Both the position numbers and the translations under genes were made by a program. Of a stretch of DNA of 64,000 nt, positions 55,255 through 64,000 are shown one piece after another. Positions within the stretch are counted from its first letter, which is position 1. Each line of letters opens with the position of its first letter. The notes under the pieces were generated by a model, which was not told where the DNA came from, searched no databases, and saw only the letters and a program-made list of their open reading frames with translations. Source of the DNA: Pyrenochaeta sp. MPI-SDFR-AT-0127 (Eukaryota > Ascomycota > Dothideomycetes > Pleosporales > Cucurbitariaceae); contig JAGTJM010000023.1 of NCBI GenBank assembly GCA_020747015.1, forward strand, positions 248,001-312,000, in the 5' to 3' direction.

Positions 55255-57477
55255 ATGCCTACACAAAGCCAGGCCAAGCGTCGACCTACAACCCAGTCTG
55301 CAGACAAGCCCGCCAAACGCACCAGAGTCTCACGAGCATGTGACCAATGCCGCATTGCTCGAGAGAAGTGTGATGGATTACAGCCAATATGCTCGACTTG
55401 CTCAGCATCAAAGAGAAATTGTGCTTATACCGCTAATCCTAAGAAAAGAGGCATCCAGCCAGGCTACATTCGCACTCTCGAACTGGCACTGGCCTGGCTG
55501 TTCCAGTTGAATCCCGAGAATGAGACTTCACTCAACGACAAACTGGCACAAGACGGGGTGTCCTCGCTGTTTTTGAGCCGTGATTCCAAGGACTCGAACA
55601 AGCTGCACAAACGATGGCGTAAGGCCCGATTCTGTCTAGATATCGATAAATTGCTCTCGGGAGGGGAACCTTCGCGACAAGACCAACCTGAGACGCTTTC
55701 GCCTGAAAGCGATGACGAGGACTCGGACATAGAGGAAGTGTTCACCGCTGTCACCGATCAAGCTAAGGCTAGACCGAGTCAAAAGGTGCAGAAAAAGCTC
55801 ATACTTGCGTCACAGCACCCAGCAAGAGACAATCCGGCGATCTGCATACCGACCGACAGCTGGAGGCTTTTCGACATGTACTTTACCTACATTCAGTGCT
55901 GGCTTCCATTATGCGAGAAGCACGATATCTTAAAGTTGTCTTACACCTATCCTCCCCATGGTCTTTCTCTGTCAGCCAATCAAGCAGACTCTGGCACACA
56001 TGCAGAGTTATGGAGTGTGCTAGCTGTAGGGTCATTGTATGGCCAGAGTAGTGTCGGATCGACTGCTCAATCAAAGGCCTTGTCCATTGAGTCGGACCAA
56101 CTTTACGAGACCGCGAGGTCACTGGTGCCCAACGAGCTGGGTAGCTTTGACCTCGGTCACATCAAAGCCCTCCTTAACCTGGCAGTATACAATATGACGC
56201 AGGTTCTGCCTGAGGCAGCTTGGTTGCTTGTCGGCTGCGCAGCACGCATCTTGGAAGTAATGGATCAGTCAAAGCTCATAAATAGCCCCAGGAGGAATCA
56301 CGCTTTCTCTGGCTGTTTTCTGCTCGATAGTATGCTAGCTTTGCAGCTTGGTCGGCGCCCATACTTCCGAAGACACGACCTGGAGCTTCTTGGAGAAATT
56401 AATGAGGATGGACTTGAGGAGTGGTACGTGTTACCCGTGTATCAAGACCTTAAAAAGCTTTGCTGACATCATTCCTCTATCTTCAGGCAACCGTGGAATG
56501 GTCAATCTGGTGCATCTTTGCGAGAGCAACCAAAAGCACCAATACTAGCACTCAGTACTTTCAACAATCTTTTAGATCTTGTTGACATCCTTGTTGACAA
56601 CGAAAGATCATTTCCCACCACCACTTCAGATCAAAATCCTGCAATGCGTCTCGAAAGCTGGAGAGCCTTGTTACCATCAAAACTGGACTATATACATTCC
56701 GATATATTCTCTACACCGTTTACACCGCCAGCTATTCTACTCCAAATGACATACTATTGTACTGCTCTTGCTTCCATGCCATCTAATGTCTGGATTCGTC
56801 GAATATTAGAGCTCTTGGAGCAGTGTCAGAAACAAATAGGGCTCACAAAATTGCCACCGACACTCCACTGCCTCATGACCATCATCAGCAAACACAATGC
56901 TCATCTTTCATCAGACGAGGTCACTTGGACTCGACTGCAAACGCTTCAAACTGGCATAAGTGCAGCATGGTCTGCCCGTTCTAGGGATCGAAATCAAGCA
57001 TACGACACTCCAGCGATACAACCAAGACTTCTGGACACTTCCATACAGGTGCCGACTCCTGACTCGCTACAGTTCCCCTTCCCAGCTCCACTGCCTATCG
57101 AACATCAAGTGAGAACACATAATAAACGCGCCGTATCAAGTCAAATCGACAGCCTCGTACCCAACCCCGCACCAACAATGATTTCTGACCTACCTTTTGA
57201 TCCATTACTCATGGCGCCCAGCCCCGCTCATTCCGATCCTCGCCATCCAGAGATAACGAGCGAACTCGAGAGCTTTTTCGACGAGCTGGCATCTCTGGAC
57301 AGCGGCACAAGAATGGACAATCAACCACAGTTTATGCAAAACCTAGGCTTTGCGCCCGACGCAAATATGGCAGACTTGTTCAGCGAGTACATTCCGCTGC
57401 AATCATCTGCTTTCCTTACACAGGAAGATAACGTGCCTGTCAACTTCGATCAATACAACTTTTACGATCTGGGTTGA
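55255..57477 (+). CDS. qutA: QutA-type Zn2Cys6 activator of quinate catabolism
   Basis: Pathway-specific activator (A. nidulans QutA, N. crassa QA-1F) that turns on quinate uptake and catabolism when QutR releases it. Exons 55255-56423 and 56487-57477 (63-nt intron, phase 2) give 719 aa. The zinc cluster has Cys29, 32, 39, 46, 49 and 56. It is followed by the KRGIQPGYIRTLELALAWLF stretch that is a signature of this subfamily. The middle region (YFTYIQCWLPLCEKHDILK, LLVGCAARILEVM, GCFLLDSMLALQLGRRPYF) is the fungal transcription-factor domain. The C-terminus is acidic (SFFDELASLD and a final QYNFYDLG), a likely activation region. The ATG at 55255 is the first in frame. The reading frame continues past the donor for only a few codons, supporting the splice. 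Confidence 0.92.
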
Positions 57478-58418
57478 TCTTCCGAGCGAGGTATTGCCTG
57501 TGCAATACCACGGTTCAAGCAACTTTCCAGAGGCAGAGGTTTTCCAAGCCACTTCACCTTGAAGGGTAGTCTCGTAAATACATTATGGGCTATCTTAGGT
57601 ATTTGGCTACCATATACCTTGTTGGAGCAGCTTGCACGAGGCGAAAATCTACAGCATACTTCAGCAAACTCCCTCAACATATGGATCTTGCGGCCTGTTA
57701 GTGAGGTTAACTGGTTTAACTAGGCTTCGGGTGTCCAAGACACCTTCTTGTCCAAATCGTTTAACGTTATCCATGGGAGAACCAAGTCACATTCGGAGGC
57801 CACCTTTCGAGCAGAGTCACGCTTCCGTGATCATGCAACCACATGTTGCCACACTAATATGCTAAACGGGGTGGTAAGCAAGTTTGCATACTTCATGAAT
57901 TTGCACATGAGTATTGTTTTCCTGGACATATTGCCCTTCCACCGCATACGTTTTGGTACAGAATATGAGTTGCTCGCCAATTTTGGATAGTTCGGATCCA
58001 TCCAGCTATTCTGCAAAACGATAAGGCATATCACGTATTGGATTTGCTAGAACGTATGAAAGTCACAATCGACCCGATATATGGTCGGCGATTCAGGCAG
58101 AATTCCTGTTCAGTCTTGCTTGAAGATATATTTAGCGTCAAGTCCTCATTTGACACGAGTCCTACCTCACTCCAGAACTTCCAGAATTGAACATTGTGCC
58201 TTGGGACTTGTCGGTCGGACTGTCGATTGAAATTAGAGCAACAATGCCGGCTGCTGGGAGATTGCTACGTGTATGGTGGGAAATTTGTTGCAAATGTACA
58301 GACGGATGACTAAAAGATACTGGTACTGCTTTGACAGCTGATTCTTCGCCGATGTATTCATGATTATGTTATTTTGGGTATCATAGTTTTCATCACCTAT
58401 CAAGTAATGCTAGCCCGT
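57478..58418. other. Convergent 3' flanks, no gene seen
   Basis: AT-rich DNA between the stops of qutA and the next gene. Only short frames are present. Confidence 0.55.
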
Positions 58419-59462
58419 CTACATCCCAGGCATACCATCAAGGCCACCAATCTCTTTGCTGAAGGCTTCCCAATCGACGCCTTGCTCTTCGAACATCTTC
58501 TTTGCTTTCTCTGCAGCTGCGACTTGCCTTTCTGGTGTGAACCCCCCCGGAGCATTGCTCTCGTACTGAATGAGTTCAACCCATTTAAAGAACAGGTTCT
58601 CTTTGCCCATCGCAGTCAACCGGTCTTTGAACTCGATGACTTTGTTTCGTGCTTCAGTCTCAGACCCTTCATCTAACTTGGAGCAGTCCCAGACTGCCCA
58701 CTGCCCGCTGTTTTCTTCACCCACAAAGACAAACACACTTTTCCGAAGGTGCTCTTTCCTGATATCTTTCTTATCGAGCAACTGCGTCGCAGCAATCATT
58801 CCGTAAAAGTCAAGATCGAAATCGCCATCCATGAGCAGATACCCTGTCTTTTCTCTCAGCCTGTTCGCATCAACCGCGGGCAGTATTCTCGTCTTGAAGA
58901 ATGGACTCTCTTTGCCTGCCTTGCCCGAACTACCTTCTGCTGCGCCTAACAAGTCTTTTGCTCCCCATTCCCTACTCATCCTGACATATACCTCTTCATC
59001 CCTGAACCCCACCGTCCAGCGCCAACTCACAGGGTTGCCGGGCGATTCCATGAAGAAGCCCCATGGCCACGGTCCCACAACTCTAAACAATATCCAATCC
59101 ACCATAAACCCCAGCATCCTCTTCCCTACCCTCCACACCAGCTGCTTCCACGTTGTCTTCGCATAGTATATGGTTGTCTCGTTCTGGTTGCCCATTACTG
59201 ACATGAGAATGGCCCAGTAGTATGGAAGGATGACGTATGCGCGCCAGAGCAGTATGAGAGCAATGACGAGGTTGAGCAGTACGGGGACAGCGAAGATGCG
59301 CTTCTTGAACCATGCCGGGTGTACGTCAGTGTGAATTACATAGACGCAGGATGGGTCGAAGGTGGACAGTAGTTGAGAGAGTTCGGCAGGCGCGGGGGAG
59401 AAGGGCGGCGGAATTGGTTTCTTAGAGGATTTGAGGGCGCGTTGGCTGGATTTTGGCGGCAT
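58419..59462 (-). CDS. Conserved-type fungal membrane protein, two helices, function unknown
   Basis: Single exon of 347 aa from ATG 59462. After a basic, Pro-rich start (MPPKSSQRALKSSKKP) there are two hydrophobic segments, near residues 58-90 (VPVLLNLVIALILLWRAYVI) and 112-136 (GFMVDWILFRVVGPWPWGFF). The remaining 200 residues are soluble, with DFDLDFYGMIAATQLLDKKD and a C-terminal amphipathic helix (ERQVAAAEKAKKMFEEQGV). The even composition and lack of internal stops or repeats indicate a real gene. I do not recognise a named family; an ER or organelle membrane location is a guess. Confidence 0.75.
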   Translation of the reverse strand: MPPKSSQRALKSSKKPIPPPFSPAPAELSQLLSTFDPSCVYVIHTDVHPAWFKKRIFAVPVLLNLVIALILLWRAYVILPYYWAILMSVMGNQNETTIYYAKTTWKQLVWRVGKRMLGFMVDWILFRVVGPWPWGFFMESPGNPVSWRWTVGFRDEEVYVRMSREWGAKDLLGAAEGSSGKAGKESPFFKTRILPAVDANRLREKTGYLLMDGDFDLDFYGMIAATQLLDKKDIRKEHLRKSVFVFVGEENSGQWAVWDCSKLDEGSETEARNKVIEFKDRLTAMGKENLFFKWVELIQYESNAPGGFTPERQVAAAEKAKKMFEEQGVDWEAFSKEIGGLDGMPGM

Positions 59463-60459
59463 TTTGGATGGTTATGAGCTAAGGAAATGGGTTGGGTGTG
59501 GATTGGACACGCATTGGCGGTCGATTCAGAGTTGTTGTTGGTGTTGTTGAAGCGTAGAGAGCTTCAAGTTTCGAGCGTCATCGCTCCGGTAGGTTTATCC
59601 GGAGCCGATGGGATGATTGTAGTTGCAAGTGTCTTATGGGCAATGGAGGACTTCTCGGCACTTCCCCAGCATATCCCCTCTCCAGTCAATGTTGTTCATG
59701 TGCGAATTGTGTCTAAAAGTCCTCTCTAATCCGACTGCATTCATTCACTCGTAGTTCTAAACCAGGAGCATTAAGCGAGGATCGGAGCTTTTCTTTGTGG
59801 CACGCCGGTGCGCGCGTCATTGGCCAGTTCCACTCTCGGTCTGCGCCGATCACACCTCAGCTTCCAATCATGCAGATCTCCGGCAACGTTGAGGAGACCC
59901 GATACAATCGTCAGCCTTCAATAACGTCAAGACATGGGCGTTCTTGAGCTGCGCAGCTGACAGCATTAGCTTGTTGGCATTGGATCGGTCCTGACGAAGA
60001 CGCGATGAGAATTCCAAAATAACAAGAGAAGGAAGAGAGTTGTGCAAGAGCAAGAAGGGCTACGAGCATCAAAATCTCCACAATGTACAAGGCACACGTT
60101 CCATTGCCGATCCGGGGTGCGGCTTATGCGCAGTGACAATATGAATCAACCAGTCGATTCCCGAATCCAGTAAGGTGCTGAGCTGTCAATCTACGCACGG
60201 CAAAGGTTCAGCCGATTGCTTACCACAGAGGAGCACTGCCCACCCAATTGGATCTGAAAATGGATAACTATTACACAGTCGTCATCGAAGTTACTTATCT
60301 GGGCTACCCTTTGCATCTAAGCCATGCATGTTTTGCCTTGGCCCTAGCCATCTCGTGTGATCGTGCGCCCTGATATACGCCAGCCGCTCCCCACCATGTG
60401 CCGAAATGCCTACTTTCTACTGCTTTTGTTGACACCTTTTTTTCCTGTGATACTGAGAG
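59463..60459. other. Divergent promoter region, no gene seen
   Basis: About 1 kb between two divergent membrane-protein genes. It has short frames only. Confidence 0.55.
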
Positions 60460-62634
60460 ATGTCTTCAGATACTCAAGGGCCATGGCCGGTAAGTGTCTT
60501 CAGATCTCACACCCGCAGAACGCAACACTGACACCATCGAGGCAACGCAAGGAAGCGCACCTTATCCTCCACAGAATATAGGCTTGGGCGGAATACCCGA
60601 AGTGAAATCTGATGTGCCTATTACGGCAGTCTTTCTTGTTCTCTATCTTATATTTGGAGTTATCCATATCAAAATCTTCAAAAGCAACAAGAGTCGAGGA
60701 CACAAGTTTATCTTTAATGGCGCCATACTTGGTACGCGTCGTCTTAGAGACTTGAATCTCAAGATGGAGCAGTCATAACCTGACAAAGTATAGGTCTTTG
60801 CAAGATTCGGATCATCACGATGTCCCTGCGAATAGCTTGGGCCTGTTATCCAAGGAACGTTGGTCTCGGAATTGCGGCAAACGTTTTCGTCTACGTCGGA
60901 ACCATCATCTTGTACATGGTGAATTGGTTTTTCGTTCAAAGAATCATCCGCGCACAGCACACAAAACTCGGATGGTCAATGCCATATCGAATATTCCATC
61001 GAGGCGCCCTTTCACTTCTGGTCGTCACTCTGATCATGCTAATTATCGCTTCAATTTGGCAGTCTTTTACGCTCGATACCGATAAGCTTCGTATTTTCCG
61101 TGCCTTGTTTCTTACTGGTCAGACATACTTCACAGCTTTCTGCATTGCCCCAGCTGTCTTGGTACTTCTGTCACTCATCATCCCGCGCACGGAAATCGAG
61201 AAATTTGGTGCCGGCCGGCTGAGAATTAACATCACGATACTTCTGGTAGCAGTTGCTGTCCTTTCTATGGGTCAAGTCTTCCGCTGCATCTTAGCATGGA
61301 TCCCCCCGACTCCATTGCGTAATGCTCAAGGACAGCTAGTCGACACGCCTTGGTATCTCCACAAGGTGTGCTTCTATGTCTTCAATTTCGTACCCGAAAT
61401 TATCGTCATCGTTGTGTTCGCTGTTGTTCGTGTTGATTTGCGCTTCCACGTCCCAAATGGTTCGAAAATCGCTGGCGATTACTCTGGGCGTAACAGTCGC
61501 TATACAATCAACGAAATAGACAGCGAGAAGGATCCCGAAAAGCAACAGACCTTTACCATGGCGCATCAGAACAACTCCAGTGATACTCTACATGAATACG
61601 AGACGTCCATTTTTGAAGATACGCACACACTTGCTGACTCGCTGAAATATGGTTCGTCGACTTTGGAGGTCGACCAAAAAACGGGCAACTGGAAAGTCAA
61701 GCGCACATCAACCGGTTCAACTAGCAGCCGCGCCAGCATTCAGTCCTCACGCGCATCAAGGTCATCAATTACCGGCCAGACTACGCCGGTCAACGATATC
61801 CCACCTGTACCTGAAATACCTGCAGCCTGGCCGCTCCCTGATTCCCGACCTTTGCGTAGCTCAGTACCCCTCTTAGTACATTCCAACCCGACGTCTAGAA
61901 GGGCCACTCCCAAACGTACTTTCGAGATCCGAGACGGCCAACTCAACAATGTGAATGTGGGAGATGCAGTTTCGGATGCTCTGACGAAACTTGAGATGAA
62001 TAGCGAAAAGAAAAAGCTGAAGATATCGACATCCCCACGTTATTACAAGTGTTGCAACTCGCCAGTCGAGGTATATAGACCCACTTTACCTGTCAAGAAT
62101 GACAACCGGCGAGCTGCGTGCCCAGCTTGCCGCAAGCAACGCAAGCGCTCTACCTACCCACCGAACTCCGCCCTCAACGTAACTCGGCAACGGGACGACA
62201 CACACAGCTCCTGCTCTAGCGCAAATGGTACTCCTACAATAATAGAAGCCCCGGAGCTACCTCATGTCAAGAAGCCAGAGCCTACTGCTACATCGTCGCA
62301 TTCAACTAATCGATCCAGTGGAAGTCTTGAGATCATCTCGCTTGTGCATGGACAGAATGTTGTTCCCCGCCGGATCTTAGACGTGTCGCTTCATGCCGCG
62401 GATACGGATATTGTTGCAGAATCAGAGAATGGTGATAGTATGGCACAGAATGCTCGTGCCGTGGTGTCACGCACAGACTCACCCAGGTGCAGTGACGTTT
62501 CCGCGAGCTCAAATACTAGGTACGCTACGGCAGCACAAGAAGAATTTAGGAGATTCAGCTTCGAGGCATCACCTGTATCACCGATTGGCGATATGAGGCA
62601 TTATCGAGCGGCGGGTCGAAGCTCTAGGTTCTAA
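60460..62634 (+). CDS. DUF3112-type multi-span membrane protein
   Basis: Exons 60460-60489 (30 nt), 60542-60731 and 60794-62634 give 686 aa, with phases 0 and 1. The short first exon encodes MSSDTQGPWP. Exons 2 and 3 supply about seven hydrophobic segments: PITAVFLVLYLIFGVIH, GLCKIRIITMSLRIAWACYP, NVFVYVGTIILYMVNWFF, a LLVVTLIMLIIASIW helix and three more up to residue 310. The SLRIAWACYP element and HKFIFNGAI before it are typical of the fungal DUF3112 family, whose function is unknown. The C-terminal 370 residues are cytosolic, Ser/Thr-rich and probably disordered, with a CCNSP and a CPAC motif. Long cytosolic tails like this occur in fungal receptor-like proteins, but no signalling role is shown. 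Confidence 0.82.
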
Positions 62635-63349
62635 TCCATGTCGGAGAAGTCATTAGCGAACGGTGTCAGGCGGCGTTTATTTCATCATATTCATGACTCA
62701 CGATGTTCTTGTACAGCTTTACTATCATCATGTTGCTAATAATGATTTCTTATACTAAACGATACGCAGTCGATCCTATCTGATGAAGGCATGTTGCCCT
62801 CGCGAGCTCTCTCTTTGAGAAGTAAGAGGCGCGAAAGCAGGCGCATCATACAAAAACTGCAAGAAGAAAGACGACATCCCCTCAAATGTTTGTTGATCTT
62901 GTTCCCTTTTCAGCATCGCTCCAATAGGGGTGATTAGGTCCTATTGACTGTTCCACCAATGACCAGTGAGATGATAGTTGGAGGTGTGCATCAGTGAACA
63001 CGAGAGCTACGGCCTACATAACTCATACCATATTCAACCATTGAAGTCGATTCCATGAACATGCTTACCGCTGCTCGCGCACATAATGTAGCGAAAGGGT
63101 GTACGTGACACTGGAACCCTGGAGGGAACCTTGCCATTTGGCAGCTCTAGCGCACTTGGCAGTACAACCTCACTTCACCCCGCCTTGCACAACGCACTGC
63201 ATCGGTGATGCCTGTATATGCCTCAAGGCCTCGAGCTGTCAATATGTCTCGTGTGTTGCGCCGGTCACTGTTTTCGCGCTGCCAAATATTCTTTGTTCTC
63301 TGTAAAGCCTGCGATATCTCTTGACGGTTCCGTGCGACAACTTTGAGCG
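62635..63349. other. Intergenic, no gene seen
   Basis: 3' flank of the DUF3112 gene and promoter of the hydrolase gene. Confidence 0.55.
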
Positions 63350-64000
63350 ATGGCCACAGTACTGGAAAATGAGAGCATGATTTTGAGTGATGGCCGTACC
63401 CTATCTTACGCGATATATGGTAGCCCCATACCGGTCACTACAGTTGTATACCTGCACGGATTCCCCTCATCGCGATTTGAAGGGAAACTCTGGCACTCTG
63501 CCTGCGTCAAACACAATGTCCGGCTCATAGCTCCCGACCGCCCTGGCAATGGCCGATCAACTTTCCAGCCCAATCGCCGTATACTTGACTGGCCGGCAGA
63601 CGTCCTCGAGCTTACTGAGCGCCTCAAAGTAGACGAGTTTTACGTTCTGGGCGTCTCGGGCGGTGCCCCATATGCGTTTGCTTGTTTGAAAGAGCTGGGA
63701 AGGGAGAGATTGTTGGGCATGGCCATTGTCAGCGGCTTATATCCTGTAAAATTTGGTACAGAAGGCATGATGCTACCTACTCGTATACTACTCTGGGTGG
63801 CTCCTTGGATGACAGGATTAACGGCAGTGCTGTTCGACAGTATGATGGGCAGTGCGAGTCGCAACGAAGACCCGAAAGTCTTTGAAGACTTGATGGCAAA
63901 GGACATCGATACTCGCCATCCAGGCGATCGAAAAGCTATCAAAGACCCTTCGAATTGGCCGACTTTCGTCGCTATGACCCGAGAATCGTTCCATCAAGGC
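63350..64000 (+). CDS. Alpha/beta-hydrolase fold protein, N-terminal part (runs off right edge)
   Basis: The frame is open from ATG 63350 to the window end (217 codons, no stop), so the gene is cut by the edge. It has the start of an alpha/beta hydrolase: VVYLHGFPSSRFE with the HG oxyanion-hole motif, LIAPDRPGNGRS, and the nucleophile elbow as GVSGGAPYA with Ser in GxSxG near residue 109. A cap region follows (LLWVAPWMTGLTAVLF). The catalytic Asp and His would lie beyond the edge. No signal peptide is seen, so it is probably cytosolic. The substrate cannot be told; such enzymes include esterases, epoxide hydrolases and carbon-carbon bond hydrolases. Confidence 0.85.
   Translation, partial: MATVLENESMILSDGRTLSYAIYGSPIPVTTVVYLHGFPSSRFEGKLWHSACVKHNVRLIAPDRPGNGRSTFQPNRRILDWPADVLELTERLKVDEFYVLGVSGGAPYAFACLKELGRERLLGMAIVSGLYPVKFGTEGMMLPTRILLWVAPWMTGLTAVLFDSMMGSASRNEDPKVFEDLMAKDIDTRHPGDRKAIKDPSNWPTFVAMTRESFHQG

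Overview
This window looks like nuclear DNA of a filamentous ascomycete, most likely a dothideomycete. That placement is an inference from gene content and protein style. Genes are short and cut by many introns of about 50-65 nt, with GT-AG ends and CTAAC/CTGAC-type branch sites. Both Zn2Cys6 regulators and a QutR/QutA quinate regulator pair are present. There are no operons; genes lie on both strands and are separated by 0.3-2.5 kb. Exon coordinates below were placed by eye from splice signals, reading phase and protein continuity.

Left part (1-18.2 kb): an RRM/SR splicing factor cut by the window edge; mitochondrial ETF-ubiquinone oxidoreductase; a very low-complexity secreted Gln/Ala/Asn repeat protein with six exons, including a 27-nt micro-exon; a small RING-like zinc protein; a BTB-domain protein; a 121-aa membrane protein and a 79-aa HMG-like protein, both with exons too short to stand out as ORFs; an intradiol ring-cleavage dioxygenase with two CreA-type sites upstream; a 2EXR/F-box-like protein that converges on it at 31 bp; and a membrane-anchored DUF3445 (heme N-demethylase-like) protein.

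Middle (18.2-39.4 kb): a Dap1/MAPR cytochrome-b5-like protein, a disordered proline-rich protein, the Prp4 spliceosomal kinase, a GPI-type protein with two fasciclin domains, an F-box/LRR protein with an apparent one-base deletion, and a Zn2Cys6 regulator with a DUF3425-like C-terminus.

The 39.4-47.0 kb stretch is the largest block without a convincing gene. It holds a few coding-like fragments, one possible 78-aa two-exon gene, and nothing recognisable as a transposon.

Right part (47.0-64.0 kb): two unrecognised single-span membrane proteins, then the divergent qutR-qutA pair (repressor and activator of quinate use), a conserved two-helix membrane protein, a DUF3112 seven-helix-type membrane protein, and the start of an alpha/beta hydrolase that runs off the right edge. 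The quinate regulators stand alone: no quinate dehydrogenase, dehydroquinase, dehydroshikimate dehydratase or quinate permease gene is present in the window. The only other aromatic-catabolic gene is the dioxygenase about 36 kb away.

I see no rRNA, convincing tRNA, CRISPR array or intact mobile element. The most notable points are the separated qut regulatory pair with a tandem promoter duplication, the duplicated intron-exon units in the repeat protein, the single-base break in the F-box gene, and a 67-nt hairpin next to qutR.
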